Of a stretch of 64,000 nucleotides of DNA, positions 19,989-29,288 are shown one piece after another. The notes beneath the pieces are model-generated. The model saw nothing but the letters and a program-made list of their open reading frames with translations, was not told the origin of the DNA and did no database searches. Every line of letters starts with the position of its first letter. Positions within the stretch are counted from its first letter, which is position 1. The position numbers were made by a program, and so were the translations under genes. Origin of the DNA: Thauera butanivorans NBRC 103042 (lineage in GTDB: Bacteria > Pseudomonadota > Gammaproteobacteria > Burkholderiales > Rhodocyclaceae); NCBI RefSeq assembly GCF_001591165.1, contig NZ_BCUG01000026.1, forward strand, positions 26,325 through 90,324, read 5' to 3'.

Positions 19989-20822
19989 TCAGCCGGCGGA
20001 CGCCGGCGTTTCGTTCCGCACCACGGCCTCGCGACCCGAAGCCGCCACCAGGCGCTTCTTGATCGCCATCACCTTGCGCGTATAGCGCGCATTCGGATCC
20101 TTCAGCGAGCCGTTGTAGTACTGCAGGGCACGTTGCAAGGAACCGTAGCGCTGCAGCCCCTCCTGCAGCACCAAGGTGCCCACGCGCACGTTCAGGGTCG
20201 GGTCGAACAGCGCGTACTTGCCGCGTCCCTGGCCGATCTTGTCCTGGTGATAGCGCGGGATGACCTGCATCAGGCCCTGGGCGCCCATGTTGCTGACCGC
20301 GCGCGGGTTGAAGCTGGACTCGACCGCCATGATCGCGACGATCAGCAAGGGATCGAAGCCATGCTCCTCGGCCGATTCCTCGGCCGCCATCAAGGCCGGC
20401 TCGATCACGTCCCCCGACACCCGATAGGTATCGGTGATCCAGTCGCGCACCCGGAGCATCTCGGGTGACAGCCCGTCGTCTCCGTCTTCCAGATCGAAGG
20501 CCGGCATGCGGAGCGACGCAAGCGCCGGCGATGGCTTGCGAGCGCTCGGCGCGGACAAGCCCGGTTCCGGCTTCTGCGTCGCGACCAGCGCCGGCTGGGC
20601 GCGATGCGCATCCGCCAGCACCATCGCCGCTTCGCTCACCGTCGGCGCCGCCTTGCCCTGCACGCGCAGATCGGCATAGCCGATCACGGGGCGGCTGCCG
20701 CCGTCGTGCCCCAGGTAAGCCATGCCCGCAAGGCCAAAGAAAAGAACGGCACCGTGCGCAATACCGAACGCGGCCCCGCTCGCCTGGCGCGCGAGCGCGT
20801 TGATTCGAGTTGCGTGTTTCAT
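19989..20822 (-). CDS. lytic transglycosylase (SLT domain)
   Basis: Peptidoglycan lytic transglycosylase of 277 residues that cleaves the MurNAc-GlcNAc bond with formation of 1,6-anhydroMurNAc. An N-terminal hydrophobic segment (about residues 15-37) serves as signal anchor. A linker of about 90 residues leads to the SLT domain (about residues 150-250), which holds the catalytic Glu in AVESSFNPRAVS, followed by GAQGLMQVIP and the later LQYYNGS. ATG 20822 is preceded by GGAGG at ideal spacing, so the frame's earlier ATG at 20834 is rejected. Confidence 0.9.
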   Translation of the reverse strand: MKHATRINALARQASGAAFGIAHGAVLFFGLAGMAYLGHDGGSRPVIGYADLRVQGKAAPTVSEAAMVLADAHRAQPALVATQKPEPGLSAPSARKPSPALASLRMPAFDLEDGDDGLSPEMLRVRDWITDTYRVSGDVIEPALMAAEESAEEHGFDPLLIVAIMAVESSFNPRAVSNMGAQGLMQVIPRYHQDKIGQGRGKYALFDPTLNVRVGTLVLQEGLQRYGSLQRALQYYNGSLKDPNARYTRKVMAIKKRLVAASGREAVVRNETPASAG

Positions 20823-21393
20823 GGTGTCCTCCATGCTGTGGCCTGAGGGCTGCGCAGGATTGCCATGGTGGGCATCCAGAAGCCCGCGCAGGTATCGCGC
20901 AAGCCGTCTCCGAAGCGGCGGATCAGCCGCTCCTGAGTGCAGTCACACTCGGTCGCCAGTAGGTGTTCAAGCCCGTCGCCGCAACCAGACAGCGGGCCCC
21001 GCGGTGCGTGCGTCCATGAAACTGCGTCTCCCCTGGAGGAAGGCGCCGCACCGAGATCGATTTATGAGTCAATAAGATTGCTGCAAAGCAACATCGGGCG
21101 GATTCTATTGTGGCAAAAACATTTTGTCAAAACTTGGTGCGCTCGCCTGAACTACCAGACGCCCGTCGCATACCTCATAATTACCCGGATCGGATCGTGA
21201 GAGAATCGGCCAGCCTGTCAGTTGCCTTCCGCCCCCCATGCGGCTGAATCGGCGAGCACGGCAGCCCAGGATGCGGGACGGGCGGCGCAAGCAGGGCAGA
21301 CAAGCACAAGGTGGTGCCGATGACCCCTGCTCAGAACGGAGCAAAACCCCGCAAAGGGTCAGGGCCTCAAGACAAGTAAGCACGGGAAAATTC
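20823..21393. other. 571-base divergent intergenic region before ugd
   Basis: This region separates the transglycosylase and ugd starts and marks the left border of the polysaccharide locus. Positions about 21060-21190 are noticeably richer in A and T than the surroundings (for example GGCAAAAACATTTTGTC), as expected for a promoter region. I could not fix a convincing -35/-10 pair, and a sigma-54-like reading around 21112 lacks the -12 GC. No ops/JUMPstart element was seen. A small imperfect hairpin (GACCC...GGGTC) lies near 21320-21360 in the ugd leader. Confidence 0.5.
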
Positions 21394-22560
21394 ATGAAAA
21401 TCGCTATCGCCGGTACCGGCTACGTCGGCCTTTCCAACGCCATCCTGCTTGCCCAGCACAATGAAGTGGTGGCGCTGGACATCGTCCCCGAGAAGATCGC
21501 CCTGCTCAACCAGGGGAAATCCCCTATCGAAGACGAGGAAATCGAAGACTACCTGACCAACATGCAGCTCGACTTCCGCGCCACGCTGGACAAGCGAGAG
21601 GCCTATGAAGGCGCCGATTTCGTCGTCATCGCCACGCCCACCGACTACGATCCCCAGACCAATTACTTCAACACGGCATCCATCGAAGCCGTCGTCAGGG
21701 ACGTGATGGCCATCAACCCGGAGGCAACGATGGTCATCAAGTCCACCGTGCCGGTTGGATATACCACCAAGACCCGGCAGGCGATGGGCACGGACAAGCT
21801 CGTCTTCTCCCCCGAATTTCTGCGTGAAGGCAAGGCGCTCCACGACAACCTCCATCCCAGCCGCATCATCATTGGCGAAAAATCGCCCCGCGCCGAGGCT
21901 TTTGCCAGGCTGCTGCAGCAAGGTGCGATCAAGCAGGACATCCCTACGCTATTCACCGGCAGCACCGAGGCCGAGGCCATCAAGCTCTTTGCCAATACCT
22001 ACCTGGCCATGCGCGTCGCCTACTTCAACGAACTGGACACCTACGCCGCCACCCACGGCCTGGATACCCGCCAGATCATCGATGGCGTCTGCCTGGATCC
22101 GCGCATCGGCAATCACTACAACAATCCCAGCTTCGGCTACGGAGGCTACTGCCTGCCCAAGGACACCAAGCAGCTACTGGCCAACTATCATGATGTACCG
22201 CAAAACCTGATCCATGCCATTGTCGAAGCCAACACGACCCGCAAGGATTTCGTCGCCGATGAAGTCATTCGACGCAATCCGAAAGTCGTCGGCATCTATC
22301 GTCTCGTCATGAAAGCCGGCTCGGACAATTTCCGCGCCTCCAGCATTCAAGGGATCATGAAACGGATCAAGGCAAAAGGCATCGAGGTCATCGTCCACGA
22401 GCCGGAACTCAAGACTCCTCTTTTCTACAACTCCCGGGTGGAGAACGATTTCGAAGCCTTCAAGCAGCAGGCGGAGATAATCATCGCAAACCGCTACACC
22501 GAGAAGCTGTCGGACGTCAAACACAAGGTTTACACGAGAGACCTGTTCGGCTGCGATTGA
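21394..22560 (+). CDS. ugd: UDP-glucose 6-dehydrogenase
   Basis: Cytoplasmic NAD-dependent enzyme that oxidises UDP-glucose twice to UDP-glucuronate, a precursor of acidic exopolysaccharide. The 388-residue length matches the Gram-negative Ugd group. The NAD-binding motif is IAGTGYVGL at residues 5-13, with [12 protein letters not shown] near 117, the EFLREG loop near 141, and the catalytic Cys253 in [13 protein letters not shown]. The last part ([16 protein letters not shown]) is the UDP-binding C-terminal domain. It is the first gene of the polysaccharide locus. The start is fixed by the conserved MKIAIAG N-terminus. Confidence 0.95.
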   Translation: MKIAIAGTGYVGLSNAILLAQHNEVVALDIVPEKIALLNQGKSPIEDEEIEDYLTNMQLDFRATLDKREAYEGADFVVIATPTDYDPQTNYFNTASIEAVVRDVMAINPEATMVIKSTVPVGYTTKTRQAMGTDKLVFSPEFLREGKALHDNLHPSRIIIGEKSPRAEAFARLLQQGAIKQDIPTLFTGSTEAEAIKLFANTYLAMRVAYFNELDTYAATHGLDTRQIIDGVCLDPRIGNHYNNPSFGYGGYCLPKDTKQLLANYHDVPQNLIHAIVEANTTRKDFVADEVIRRNPKVVGIYRLVMKAGSDNFRASSIQGIMKRIKAKGIEVIVHEPELKTPLFYNSRVENDFEAFKQQAEIIIANRYTEKLSDVKHKVYTRDLFGCD

Positions 22561-22615
22561 AGGCCCCGCAGGCATGGCATCCGTACGCCCCCTCCCCCCG
22601 CGGATCAATCGGGGG

Positions 22616-23137
22616 TCATGTCTTCTCGAGATAGAGATCGAGACGCCCCCAGTCAAAAAAAGGTCCCGGATCCGTCTTGCGGCCCGGCGCGATGTCGGCA
22701 TGCCCGACCACCGTCTCGATCGGGTAGCGCTGCTTCAAATCGCCGATCAATCCGGCTAGTCGCCGATACTGGATATCCTCGAATGGCAGCGTATCGCAGC
22801 CTTCCAGCTCGATTCCGATCGAAAAATCGTTGCAGCGCTCCCGTCCGTTCCAGCTCGAAACCCCCGCATGCCAGGCCCGCAGGTCCGGATCGACGAAGCG
22901 GATCACCGTGCCATCGCGGCGGATGAAGTAATGGGCCGACACCCGTAGATGATGGATCGAGGCGTAGTAGGGGTACTCGTCCGGGTCGAGCGTATTGGTG
23001 AACAGTTGCGCCACCCCTGGCCCGCCGAACCGCTCCGGCGGCAGGCTGATCGCGTGCACGACGATGAGGCGAATACTTTCGCCCTCGGGACGCTCGTCGA
23101 AGTTTGGTGAAGGCAGGTAAAGGTTCACAATGCTCAC
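22616..23137 (-). CDS. ampD: 1,6-anhydro-MurNAc-L-alanine amidase, AmpD-like
   Basis: A 173-residue zinc amidase of the amidase_2 family. It removes the peptide from anhydromuropeptides during cell-wall recycling and so lowers the inducer of chromosomal beta-lactamases. No signal peptide is present, consistent with cytoplasmic AmpD. Zinc ligands are expected at His28 (VVHAI), the His in VGHADIAPGRKTDPGP and the following Asp. The other conserved pieces are SAHYFIRRDG, AWHAGVSSW and SIGIELEG. GTG 23137 is preceded by AGGA at good spacing. It lies head-to-head with the acyl-CoA ligase gene and is probably a bystander of the polysaccharide locus. Confidence 0.9.
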   Translation of the reverse strand: MSIVNLYLPSPNFDERPEGESIRLIVVHAISLPPERFGGPGVAQLFTNTLDPDEYPYYASIHHLRVSAHYFIRRDGTVIRFVDPDLRAWHAGVSSWNGRERCNDFSIGIELEGCDTLPFEDIQYRRLAGLIGDLKQRYPIETVVGHADIAPGRKTDPGPFFDWGRLDLYLEKT

Positions 23138-23276
23138 GGCGGTCCTGAACGACAATGGCGCAGCGACGTTAACAGCAAACCCCGCGTGCGCCAAGGTGAC
23201 CGGCGCGTTGTGCCTCACATGCCGAGGCGCTACCCTATGCGTTGCGCAATTTTCCAGCCTGTCCGAACAATCTGAA

Positions 23277-24857
23277 ATGAACCACACCCACCTGCTGCAC
23301 CAGCTCATCCTCGCCTCGGCCGAACGCAACGCCGAAGCTCCCGCGCTCAGCTTCGGCGCCGAACACAGGAGCTATGCGCAGCTCGCTGCCGAGCTCCAGG
23401 GTTTCGCCTCGGGCCTACGGCGGTTGGGGCTGGAGCGAAGCGAGCGCGTCGGCATCTATCTGGACAAGCGCATCGAAACCGTCGTCGGCATGTTCGGCAC
23501 CACTGCCGCGGGCGGCGTGTTCGTGCCGGTGAACCCCATCCTGAAAGCCGAACAGGTCAGCTACATCCTGCAGGACTGCAACGTCCGCGTATTGCTGACC
23601 TCGCCCGAACGCTTCGCCTCCCTGGCCGACACACTCGGCACTTGCCACGACCTGCGCCACGTCGTACTGACCGGCGCGCCGGCCGAACTGCCTTCCCTGC
23701 CCGGCGCCTCGGTGCACCGCCTGGGCGATCTGCTCGCCGCACCCGCCACCCCTGGCCACCGCGTCATCGACGCCGACATGGCCGCCATCCTGTATACTTC
23801 GGGCAGTACTGGCCGGCCGAAGGGCGTCGTGCTGTCGCACCGCAACATGGTCGCGGGCGCGAAGAGCGTCGCCCAGTACCTCGAGAACCGCGCCAGCGAC
23901 ACCCTGCTGGCAGCCTTGCCGCTGTCCTTCGACGCCGGCTTCTCGCAACTGAGCACCGCCTTCCACAGTGGTGCGCGCGTGGTGCTGCTCAACTACCTGC
24001 TGCCGCGCGACGTGCTGAAGGCGGTCGAAAAGGAAAAGGTCACCGGCCTCACCGCCGTTCCGCCGCTGTGGATCCAGCTTTCGCAGCTCCAGTGGCCCGA
24101 CACCGTCACCGAACATCTGCGCTACATCGCCAACACCGGCGGACGCATGCCGCTGGAGACGTTGACCAAGTTGCGCAGCATGCTGCCGAAGACCAAACCC
24201 TTTCTGATGTACGGCCTCACCGAAGCCTTCCGCGCCACCTACCTGCCGCCCGAGGAAGCCGACCGCCGGCCCGACTCCATCGGCAAGGCCATCCCGAACG
24301 CCGACGTGGTCGTGCTGCGCGAGGACGGCAGCGAATGCGCGCCCAACGAACCGGGCGAACTCGTCCAGCGCGGCGCGCTGGTGGCGATGGGCTACTGGAA
24401 CGACCCGGAGAAGACCGCCGAACGCTTCAAGCCGCTGCCCAGCCATGCGCCCGGCCGCCAGAGGGGCCTCGTCCTGCCGGAACTGGCGGTATTCTCGGGT
24501 GACACCGTGCGTCGCGACGAGGAAGGCTTCCTGTACTTCATCGGCCGCCGCGACGAGATGATCAAGACCTCGGGCTACCGCGTCAGCCCCACCGAAGTCG
24601 AGGAAATCCTCTACGCCACCCGGCTGGTCGGCGAATGCGCCGCCTTCGGCGTCGAACACGACACGCTCGGCCAGAGCATCACCGTCATTGCCACCCCGCC
24701 GCAGGGCGGCACGCTCGACAGCGCAGCCCTGCTGGCGGAATGCCGCCAGCGCATGCCGGCCTACATGGTGCCGAGCCGCATCGAAGTTCGCGACGGACCA
24801 CTGCCGCGCAACCCTAATGGCAAGATCGACCGCAAGACGCTGGCGAGCGAGGTCTGA
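23277..24857 (+). CDS. AMP-forming acyl-CoA ligase, exosortase A system-associated
   Basis: A 526-residue adenylate-forming enzyme that activates a carboxylic acid with ATP and transfers it to CoA or a carrier-protein thiol. The P-loop motif is YTSGSTGRPKG at residues 173-183. The A5 region is MYGLTEAFRATYL, the hinge follows FSGDTVRRDEEGFLYFIGRRDEMIKTSGYRVS, and the terminal lysine motif is NPNGKIDRKTL. Adenylate enzymes of this subgroup are known to co-occur with exosortase A, a PLP-dependent decarboxylase and an acyl carrier protein; all three are in this window. The true substrate and acceptor are unknown. The start is ATG 23277; the frame extends upstream into the divergent promoter and that part is not conserved. 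Confidence 0.9.
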   Translation: MNHTHLLHQLILASAERNAEAPALSFGAEHRSYAQLAAELQGFASGLRRLGLERSERVGIYLDKRIETVVGMFGTTAAGGVFVPVNPILKAEQVSYILQDCNVRVLLTSPERFASLADTLGTCHDLRHVVLTGAPAELPSLPGASVHRLGDLLAAPATPGHRVIDADMAAILYTSGSTGRPKGVVLSHRNMVAGAKSVAQYLENRASDTLLAALPLSFDAGFSQLSTAFHSGARVVLLNYLLPRDVLKAVEKEKVTGLTAVPPLWIQLSQLQWPDTVTEHLRYIANTGGRMPLETLTKLRSMLPKTKPFLMYGLTEAFRATYLPPEEADRRPDSIGKAIPNADVVVLREDGSECAPNEPGELVQRGALVAMGYWNDPEKTAERFKPLPSHAPGRQRGLVLPELAVFSGDTVRRDEEGFLYFIGRRDEMIKTSGYRVSPTEVEEILYATRLVGECAAFGVEHDTLGQSITVIATPPQGGTLDSAALLAECRQRMPAYMVPSRIEVRDGPLPRNPNGKIDRKTLASEV

Positions 24858-24881
24858 ACGCACACCTACAACTTCAGTCCA

Positions 24882-26090
24882 GTGTTCACCAAACACAATC
24901 CGGTAATCGCACCCCTGATCCGAGTTGGTGCAGCCAAGACTCTGAGCGCTTGCTTGCTCACCTTGGCGGCCACCCTGTCGTTCGATCTGAGCGCGGCTGT
25001 CATCCGCGTCGGCCCCGGCGAGCAATTCGAACGCATCGCCGACGCTGCCAGGGCTGCTCAGGACGGCGACGCCATCGAAATAATGCCAGGAGAGTACAGA
25101 GGCGACGTCGCGGTCTGGAAGCAGAAAAGGCTGCACATTCGCGGAGTTGGCGAACGTCCCGTACTCCTTGCCGACGGCAAGACCGCCGAAGGCAAGGGTA
25201 TCTGGGTCATCCGCAACGGCGATATACAGGTCGAAAATCTCGAATTCCGTGGCACTCGGGCCAGAGCTGGCAACGGTGCAGGCATCCGCTTCGAACGCGG
25301 CCGTCTTGAGGTGCGCAACTGCGTTTTCATGGACAATCAGACTGGCATTCTCACCTCCAACGTCGAGGATGCAACGCTCATCGTCCGCGACAGCCTCTTT
25401 GCCCAGGCACCGCATCAGGAGCACTCACTTCCCCATCTGCTCTACGTCGGCCGCATTGCCCGCTTCGAACTCAGCGGCAGCCGCTTCCATCAAGGCTACC
25501 GTGGCCATCTGGTCAAGACCCGTGCTCGTTACAATGACATCCGCTACAATCTGCTGTATGACGGTCCACTCGGCGAAGCCTCCTACGAGCTTGAGTTTCC
25601 CAACGGCGGTGTGGCAGTCGTCATCGGCAACATCATCGGCCAGAGCGCCAAAACGCAAAACGCCACCGTGGTTGCCTATGGCGCCGAAGGCCATGTCTGG
25701 CCCGAGAATGCACTCTTCCTGTCGCACAACACATTGCTCAGCGACCGGATGACCGGCACCTGGTTCCTGCGCACATTCACCGACAGGCTGCCACCTGACG
25801 TCGAAATTCTTGGCATCAACAACATTACGGTTGGCATCGGCGCATTCGCACTCAGCGCCAGCGGTGACTTCCAAGGCAATATCCCATTGCCGCCAAGGGG
25901 GCTGCGTGATCCCGAAATGCTGGATTTCCATCCTCGCGGAGCAAGCCTGTTGCGCAGATTCACCGTACCGCCCGGCATGGCTCGCGGCCTGCCGCTTGCG
26001 CCAGAAGCCGAATTCTCCCTGCCCCTGGGGACGCGGCCGCTTGCTCCCCCGCAGAACTGGCTGCCCGGCGCACTGCAAGGAGACAACTGA
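24882..26090 (+). CDS. secreted right-handed parallel beta-helix protein
   Basis: A 402-residue protein with a hydrophobic signal sequence (about residues 18-38, ending in LSAA). It then has repeated beta-helix coils (VIRVGPGEQFERIADA, IEIMPGEY, LHIRGVGERPVLLADG, VENLEFRGTR, LEVRNCVFMDNQTGILTSN, LIVRDSLF). Such right-handed helices are common in polysaccharide lyases, epimerases and surface-binding proteins. No lyase active site can be identified by eye. Gene position after the acyl-CoA ligase and before an asparagine-synthetase-like gene puts it in the polysaccharide operon, so a periplasmic role on the nascent or exported polymer is likely. The start is GTG 24882. Confidence 0.8.
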   Translation: MFTKHNPVIAPLIRVGAAKTLSACLLTLAATLSFDLSAAVIRVGPGEQFERIADAARAAQDGDAIEIMPGEYRGDVAVWKQKRLHIRGVGERPVLLADGKTAEGKGIWVIRNGDIQVENLEFRGTRARAGNGAGIRFERGRLEVRNCVFMDNQTGILTSNVEDATLIVRDSLFAQAPHQEHSLPHLLYVGRIARFELSGSRFHQGYRGHLVKTRARYNDIRYNLLYDGPLGEASYELEFPNGGVAVVIGNIIGQSAKTQNATVVAYGAEGHVWPENALFLSHNTLLSDRMTGTWFLRTFTDRLPPDVEILGINNITVGIGAFALSASGDFQGNIPLPPRGLRDPEMLDFHPRGASLLRRFTVPPGMARGLPLAPEAEFSLPLGTRPLAPPQNWLPGALQGDN

Positions 26091-26149
26091 GCATCGCGGC
26101 GAACCAATGTCGCGAGGAGATAACGAGCATCACTGACAATTCATGTCCC

Positions 26150-28006
26150 ATGCGGCATCATCCGTGGGTTTTCGATCTTTCTCGGCCCCAACGGCCAACG
26201 GAGTACGGTGTGCTAGAGCGGTTTTGTGGTGTTCTTCATGCTTCCGACGGAATCACGGATGCAAGCAATGGCTTCTCCGACCAACTGGCGCGGCTCCAGC
26301 TTCCGCGAGGCGCAATCGGCTACAGGGCCGACGTGGCAGTGTTCCAGGACGGCGGCCAAATCTGCCTTGCACTCGGTGATCCTCACTTCAAGGATCCTAC
26401 CCTGCAGCAGACCAGGGAGCAACGCGGAGCCGCAGCAGCCTGGGCACAGGCCTTTCGCAGCCACGGCGACGATGCCCTGCAGCAAGCGAACGGCCGCTTC
26501 AGCGTCCTCCTCGTCGGGCTGGAAGGTCGCCAAGCACTGCTCGCCACCGACCGGTTCGGCACCTGGCCGGTTTGCTATGCCGAGCGCGACGGACGGCTAC
26601 ACTTCTCCGACCGTGCCAACGCCGTTCCCGGCATCCGCCGGCAAGCCTCATCCCAAGCAGTATTCGACTACCTCTTCTTCCACATGATTCCGGCACCCAC
26701 GACCATTTTCGAAGGCGTGTATCGGTTGCCGCAGGGGTATCTGCTCAAATGGCAGGACGGTAAGGCAAAATGCAAACGCTGGTGGCAACCCCGTTTCGAC
26801 GAGGACGCCCGGCCGAATCTCGAAGCATCCAAGGCGCGATTCCTGCAGATCATCGAAGACGGCGTGCGCCGCGAAGCCGAAGGCGCTAACGTCGGTTGCT
26901 TCCTGTCCGGCGGCACCGACAGTTCCACCGTCACCGGCATGCTGTGCAAGGTCCTCGGCCAGCCCGCCCGCAGCTACTCGATCGGCTTCGATGCCAGCGG
27001 CTACGACGAGATGGAGTACGCCCGCATCGCCGCCAAGCGCTTCGGCGCCGATCACCGGGAATACTACGTCACACCTGACGACCTTCTCGACGGCATCCCC
27101 AAGGTCGCCACCCACTACGACCAGCCCTTCGGCAATTCGTCGGCAGTGCCGGCATGGATCTGCGCCAGCCGGGCCCGCGAGGACGGCATCGACAAGATGC
27201 TCGCCGGCGACGGCGGCGACGAACTCTTCGGCGGCAACACCCGCTATGCCAAGCAGCGCGTGTTCGGCTGGTACGAAGGCATTCCGGGCCTCGTGCGCCG
27301 CGGCCTGCTCGAACCCACGCTGGCGCTGCCGGGGATGGACCGCATCCCGGTGGTGAAGAAGGGCGTCAGCTACGTCGAACAGGCGCGCGTGCCGATGCCC
27401 GACCGCATCCACATGTACAACATGCTGGTGCGCCTGGGCATGGACACCGTATTCGAGCCCGACTTCCTCGCCCGCATCGATCTCGAACAGCCAAAACGTG
27501 AACAGCGCGAAGTCTGGCAGGCGACCAACGCCCGCTCGCACATCAACCGCCTGCTCAACTACGACTGGAAATACACCCTCGCCGACAACGACCTGCCCAA
27601 GGTCATCGGCACCACGCAGCTGGCGGGCGTGGATGTCGCCTTCCCGCTGCTCAGCGACGAACTCACCGACTTCTCCACCGGTCTGCCGCCGGAATGGAAG
27701 CTCAAGCGCCTGACCCTGCGCTGGTTCTTCAAGGAAGCCCTGCGCGGCTTCCTGCCCGACGAGATCATCGCCAAGAAAAAACACGGCTTCGGCCTGCCTT
27801 TCGGCGTATGGGTCTGCCAGCATGCCGGCTTGAAGGCGCTGGCCAACGACGCCTTGAACAGCTTCCGCAGCCGCGGCGTCGTCCGTCCGGATTTCATCGA
27901 TGAGCTGTTGCGAACCCACCTTCCGGCTCACCCCGGCTACTATGGTGAAATGGTGTGGATCATCATGATGATGGAATTCTGGATGCGTGAGCATCTGAAC
28001 GACTGA
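26150..28006 (+). CDS. asparagine synthetase-like amide ligase without a recognisable glutaminase site
   Basis: A 618-residue protein. The C-terminal synthetase half has the PP-loop SGGTDSS (253-259), which adenylates a carboxylate, followed by YSIGFDASGYDEM and the conserved LAGDGGDELFGGNTRY. The N-terminal half has the glutaminase fold remnant (NGRFSVLLVGLEGRQ, ATDRFGTWPVCY) but lacks the initiator Cys2 and the FNGEIYN and SDTE motifs. A Cys-Gly pair occurs internally (RFCGVL, Cys26). The enzyme probably uses ammonia or a primary amine, perhaps on uronic acid residues. It lies between the beta-helix gene and the PLP decarboxylase gene. ATG 26150 has no strong ribosome binding site; GTG 26210 is an alternative. 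Confidence 0.85.
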   Translation: MRHHPWVFDLSRPQRPTEYGVLERFCGVLHASDGITDASNGFSDQLARLQLPRGAIGYRADVAVFQDGGQICLALGDPHFKDPTLQQTREQRGAAAAWAQAFRSHGDDALQQANGRFSVLLVGLEGRQALLATDRFGTWPVCYAERDGRLHFSDRANAVPGIRRQASSQAVFDYLFFHMIPAPTTIFEGVYRLPQGYLLKWQDGKAKCKRWWQPRFDEDARPNLEASKARFLQIIEDGVRREAEGANVGCFLSGGTDSSTVTGMLCKVLGQPARSYSIGFDASGYDEMEYARIAAKRFGADHREYYVTPDDLLDGIPKVATHYDQPFGNSSAVPAWICASRAREDGIDKMLAGDGGDELFGGNTRYAKQRVFGWYEGIPGLVRRGLLEPTLALPGMDRIPVVKKGVSYVEQARVPMPDRIHMYNMLVRLGMDTVFEPDFLARIDLEQPKREQREVWQATNARSHINRLLNYDWKYTLADNDLPKVIGTTQLAGVDVAFPLLSDELTDFSTGLPPEWKLKRLTLRWFFKEALRGFLPDEIIAKKKHGFGLPFGVWVCQHAGLKALANDALNSFRSRGVVRPDFIDELLRTHLPAHPGYYGEMVWIIMMMEFWMREHLND

Positions 28007-28040
28007 CCGATCGTCCTCTGAAAACGAAACCCATCCCGAC

Positions 28041-29282
28041 ATGACCGAAGCACGCCAGGCCCCCGTCCATACTCCGATGTCGCAGTTCCTTCGTGAAGGC
28101 AGCGAGCTCCTCATCAACGGCCAGCCGATCAGCCGCATCGCCGCCCGCGTCGGCCGCACACCGTTCTATGCCTACGACCGCAATCTGCTCGACACCCGCG
28201 TGGCTCAGTTGCGCGCTGCACTGCCCAAGGCCGTCAAGCTGCACTACGCGATGAAGGCCAACCCGATGCCCGCCCTGGTGGGCCACATGGCGCGCCTGGT
28301 CGACGGCATCGACGTGGCCTCGGCCGGCGAACTCATGGTGGCGCTGGACGCTGGTGCCGATCCGCGCGAAATCAGCTTTGCCGGACCGGGCAAGACCGAG
28401 GCCGAACTGCACCAGGCCGTCGCCGCCGGCATCCTCATCAACGTCGAATCCTTCCGCGAAGTGCCCTTGCTGGCCGCCGCGCAACAGGCGCTCGGCTTGC
28501 CGGCACGCGTTGCGGTGCGCGTCAATCCCGATTTCGAACTCAAGTCCTCCGGCATGAAGATGGGCGGCGGCCCCAAGCAGTTCGGCGTCGACGCCGAACA
28601 GGTACCGGAATTGCTTGCCGGAATCGGCCGCGCCGGACTGGCTTTCGAGGGCTTCCATCTGTTCGCCGGCTCGCAAAACCTCAAGCCTGAGGCCATCATC
28701 GAAGCACAACAAAAGAGCTACGCGCTGGCCCGCCGGCTGGCGGAACACGCGCCCTCGCCCGTCAAGTTCCTCAACCTCGGCGGCGGCTTCGGCATTCCCT
28801 ACTTCCCCGGCGAACAGCCGTTGGACCTCGCCCCCATCGGCGCCAACCTTGCCGACATCATCGAACAAGCAAGGCAGGTTCTGCCTGAAGCTGAAATCGT
28901 CATCGAACTGGGCCGCTATCTGGTCGGTGAAGCCGGCCTTTATGTCGCCAAGGTTATCGACAAGAAAATCTCACGCGGCCATACCTACCTCGTCACCGAC
29001 GGCGGCCTGCACCATCATCTGTCGGCTTCCGGAAACTTCGGCCAGGTCATCCGCAAGAACTATCCCGCCGCCATCGCCAACCGCATGGGCGCCACCAGGC
29101 AGGAAACCGTCTCCATCGTCGGCCCGCTGTGCACGCCGCTCGATCTGCTGGCCGACCGCATGAACCTGCCGGCTGCCGAGCCGGGCGATCTGGTCGTCAT
29201 CTACCAATCGGGCGCCTATGGCGCCAGTGCCAGCCCGCAACGCTTCCTGGGACATCCCTCGGTAACGGAAGTGCTGGTCTGA
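28041..29282 (+). CDS. PLP-dependent decarboxylase, exosortase A system-associated
   Basis: A 413-residue alanine-racemase-fold (type III) decarboxylase related to diaminopimelate and ornithine/lysine decarboxylases. The PLP lysine is Lys72 in HYAMKANPMP. Further motifs are the glycine-rich phosphate loop LNLGGGFGIPYF, the FHLFAGSQ segment, ELGRYLVGEAG, and the active-site Cys in GPLCTPLDLLA. It would remove CO2 from an amino acid to give an amine. Paired with the acyl-CoA ligase in XrtA loci, it probably makes the amine moiety of a polysaccharide or small-molecule decoration; the substrate is not known. It follows the amide-ligase gene by 34 bases and precedes VanZ by 6 bases. Confidence 0.92.
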   Translation: MTEARQAPVHTPMSQFLREGSELLINGQPISRIAARVGRTPFYAYDRNLLDTRVAQLRAALPKAVKLHYAMKANPMPALVGHMARLVDGIDVASAGELMVALDAGADPREISFAGPGKTEAELHQAVAAGILINVESFREVPLLAAAQQALGLPARVAVRVNPDFELKSSGMKMGGGPKQFGVDAEQVPELLAGIGRAGLAFEGFHLFAGSQNLKPEAIIEAQQKSYALARRLAEHAPSPVKFLNLGGGFGIPYFPGEQPLDLAPIGANLADIIEQARQVLPEAEIVIELGRYLVGEAGLYVAKVIDKKISRGHTYLVTDGGLHHHLSASGNFGQVIRKNYPAAIANRMGATRQETVSIVGPLCTPLDLLADRMNLPAAEPGDLVVIYQSGAYGASASPQRFLGHPSVTEVLV

Positions 29283-29288
29283 GGACCG

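Noticed and set aside
19992..20007. GCCGGC hairpin as terminator of the aminotransferase gene
   Set aside because: The stem is short, the loop is four bases, and it falls within the coding end of the convergent transglycosylase gene with only a weak T-run.
21100..21135. Sigma-54-like promoter reading TGGCAAAAACATTTTGT before ugd
   Set aside because: The -24 GG is present, but the -12 element lacks GC at the required spacing, so it does not meet the consensus.
22595..22615. CCCCCG...CGGGGG hairpin after ugd
   Set aside because: The stem is short and no T-run follows it; it may be chance in GC-rich DNA.
23415..25424. 669-codon minus-strand frame opposite the acyl-CoA ligase and beta-helix genes
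   Set aside because: Antisense shadow; the plus-strand frames carry complete adenylate-enzyme and beta-helix signatures.
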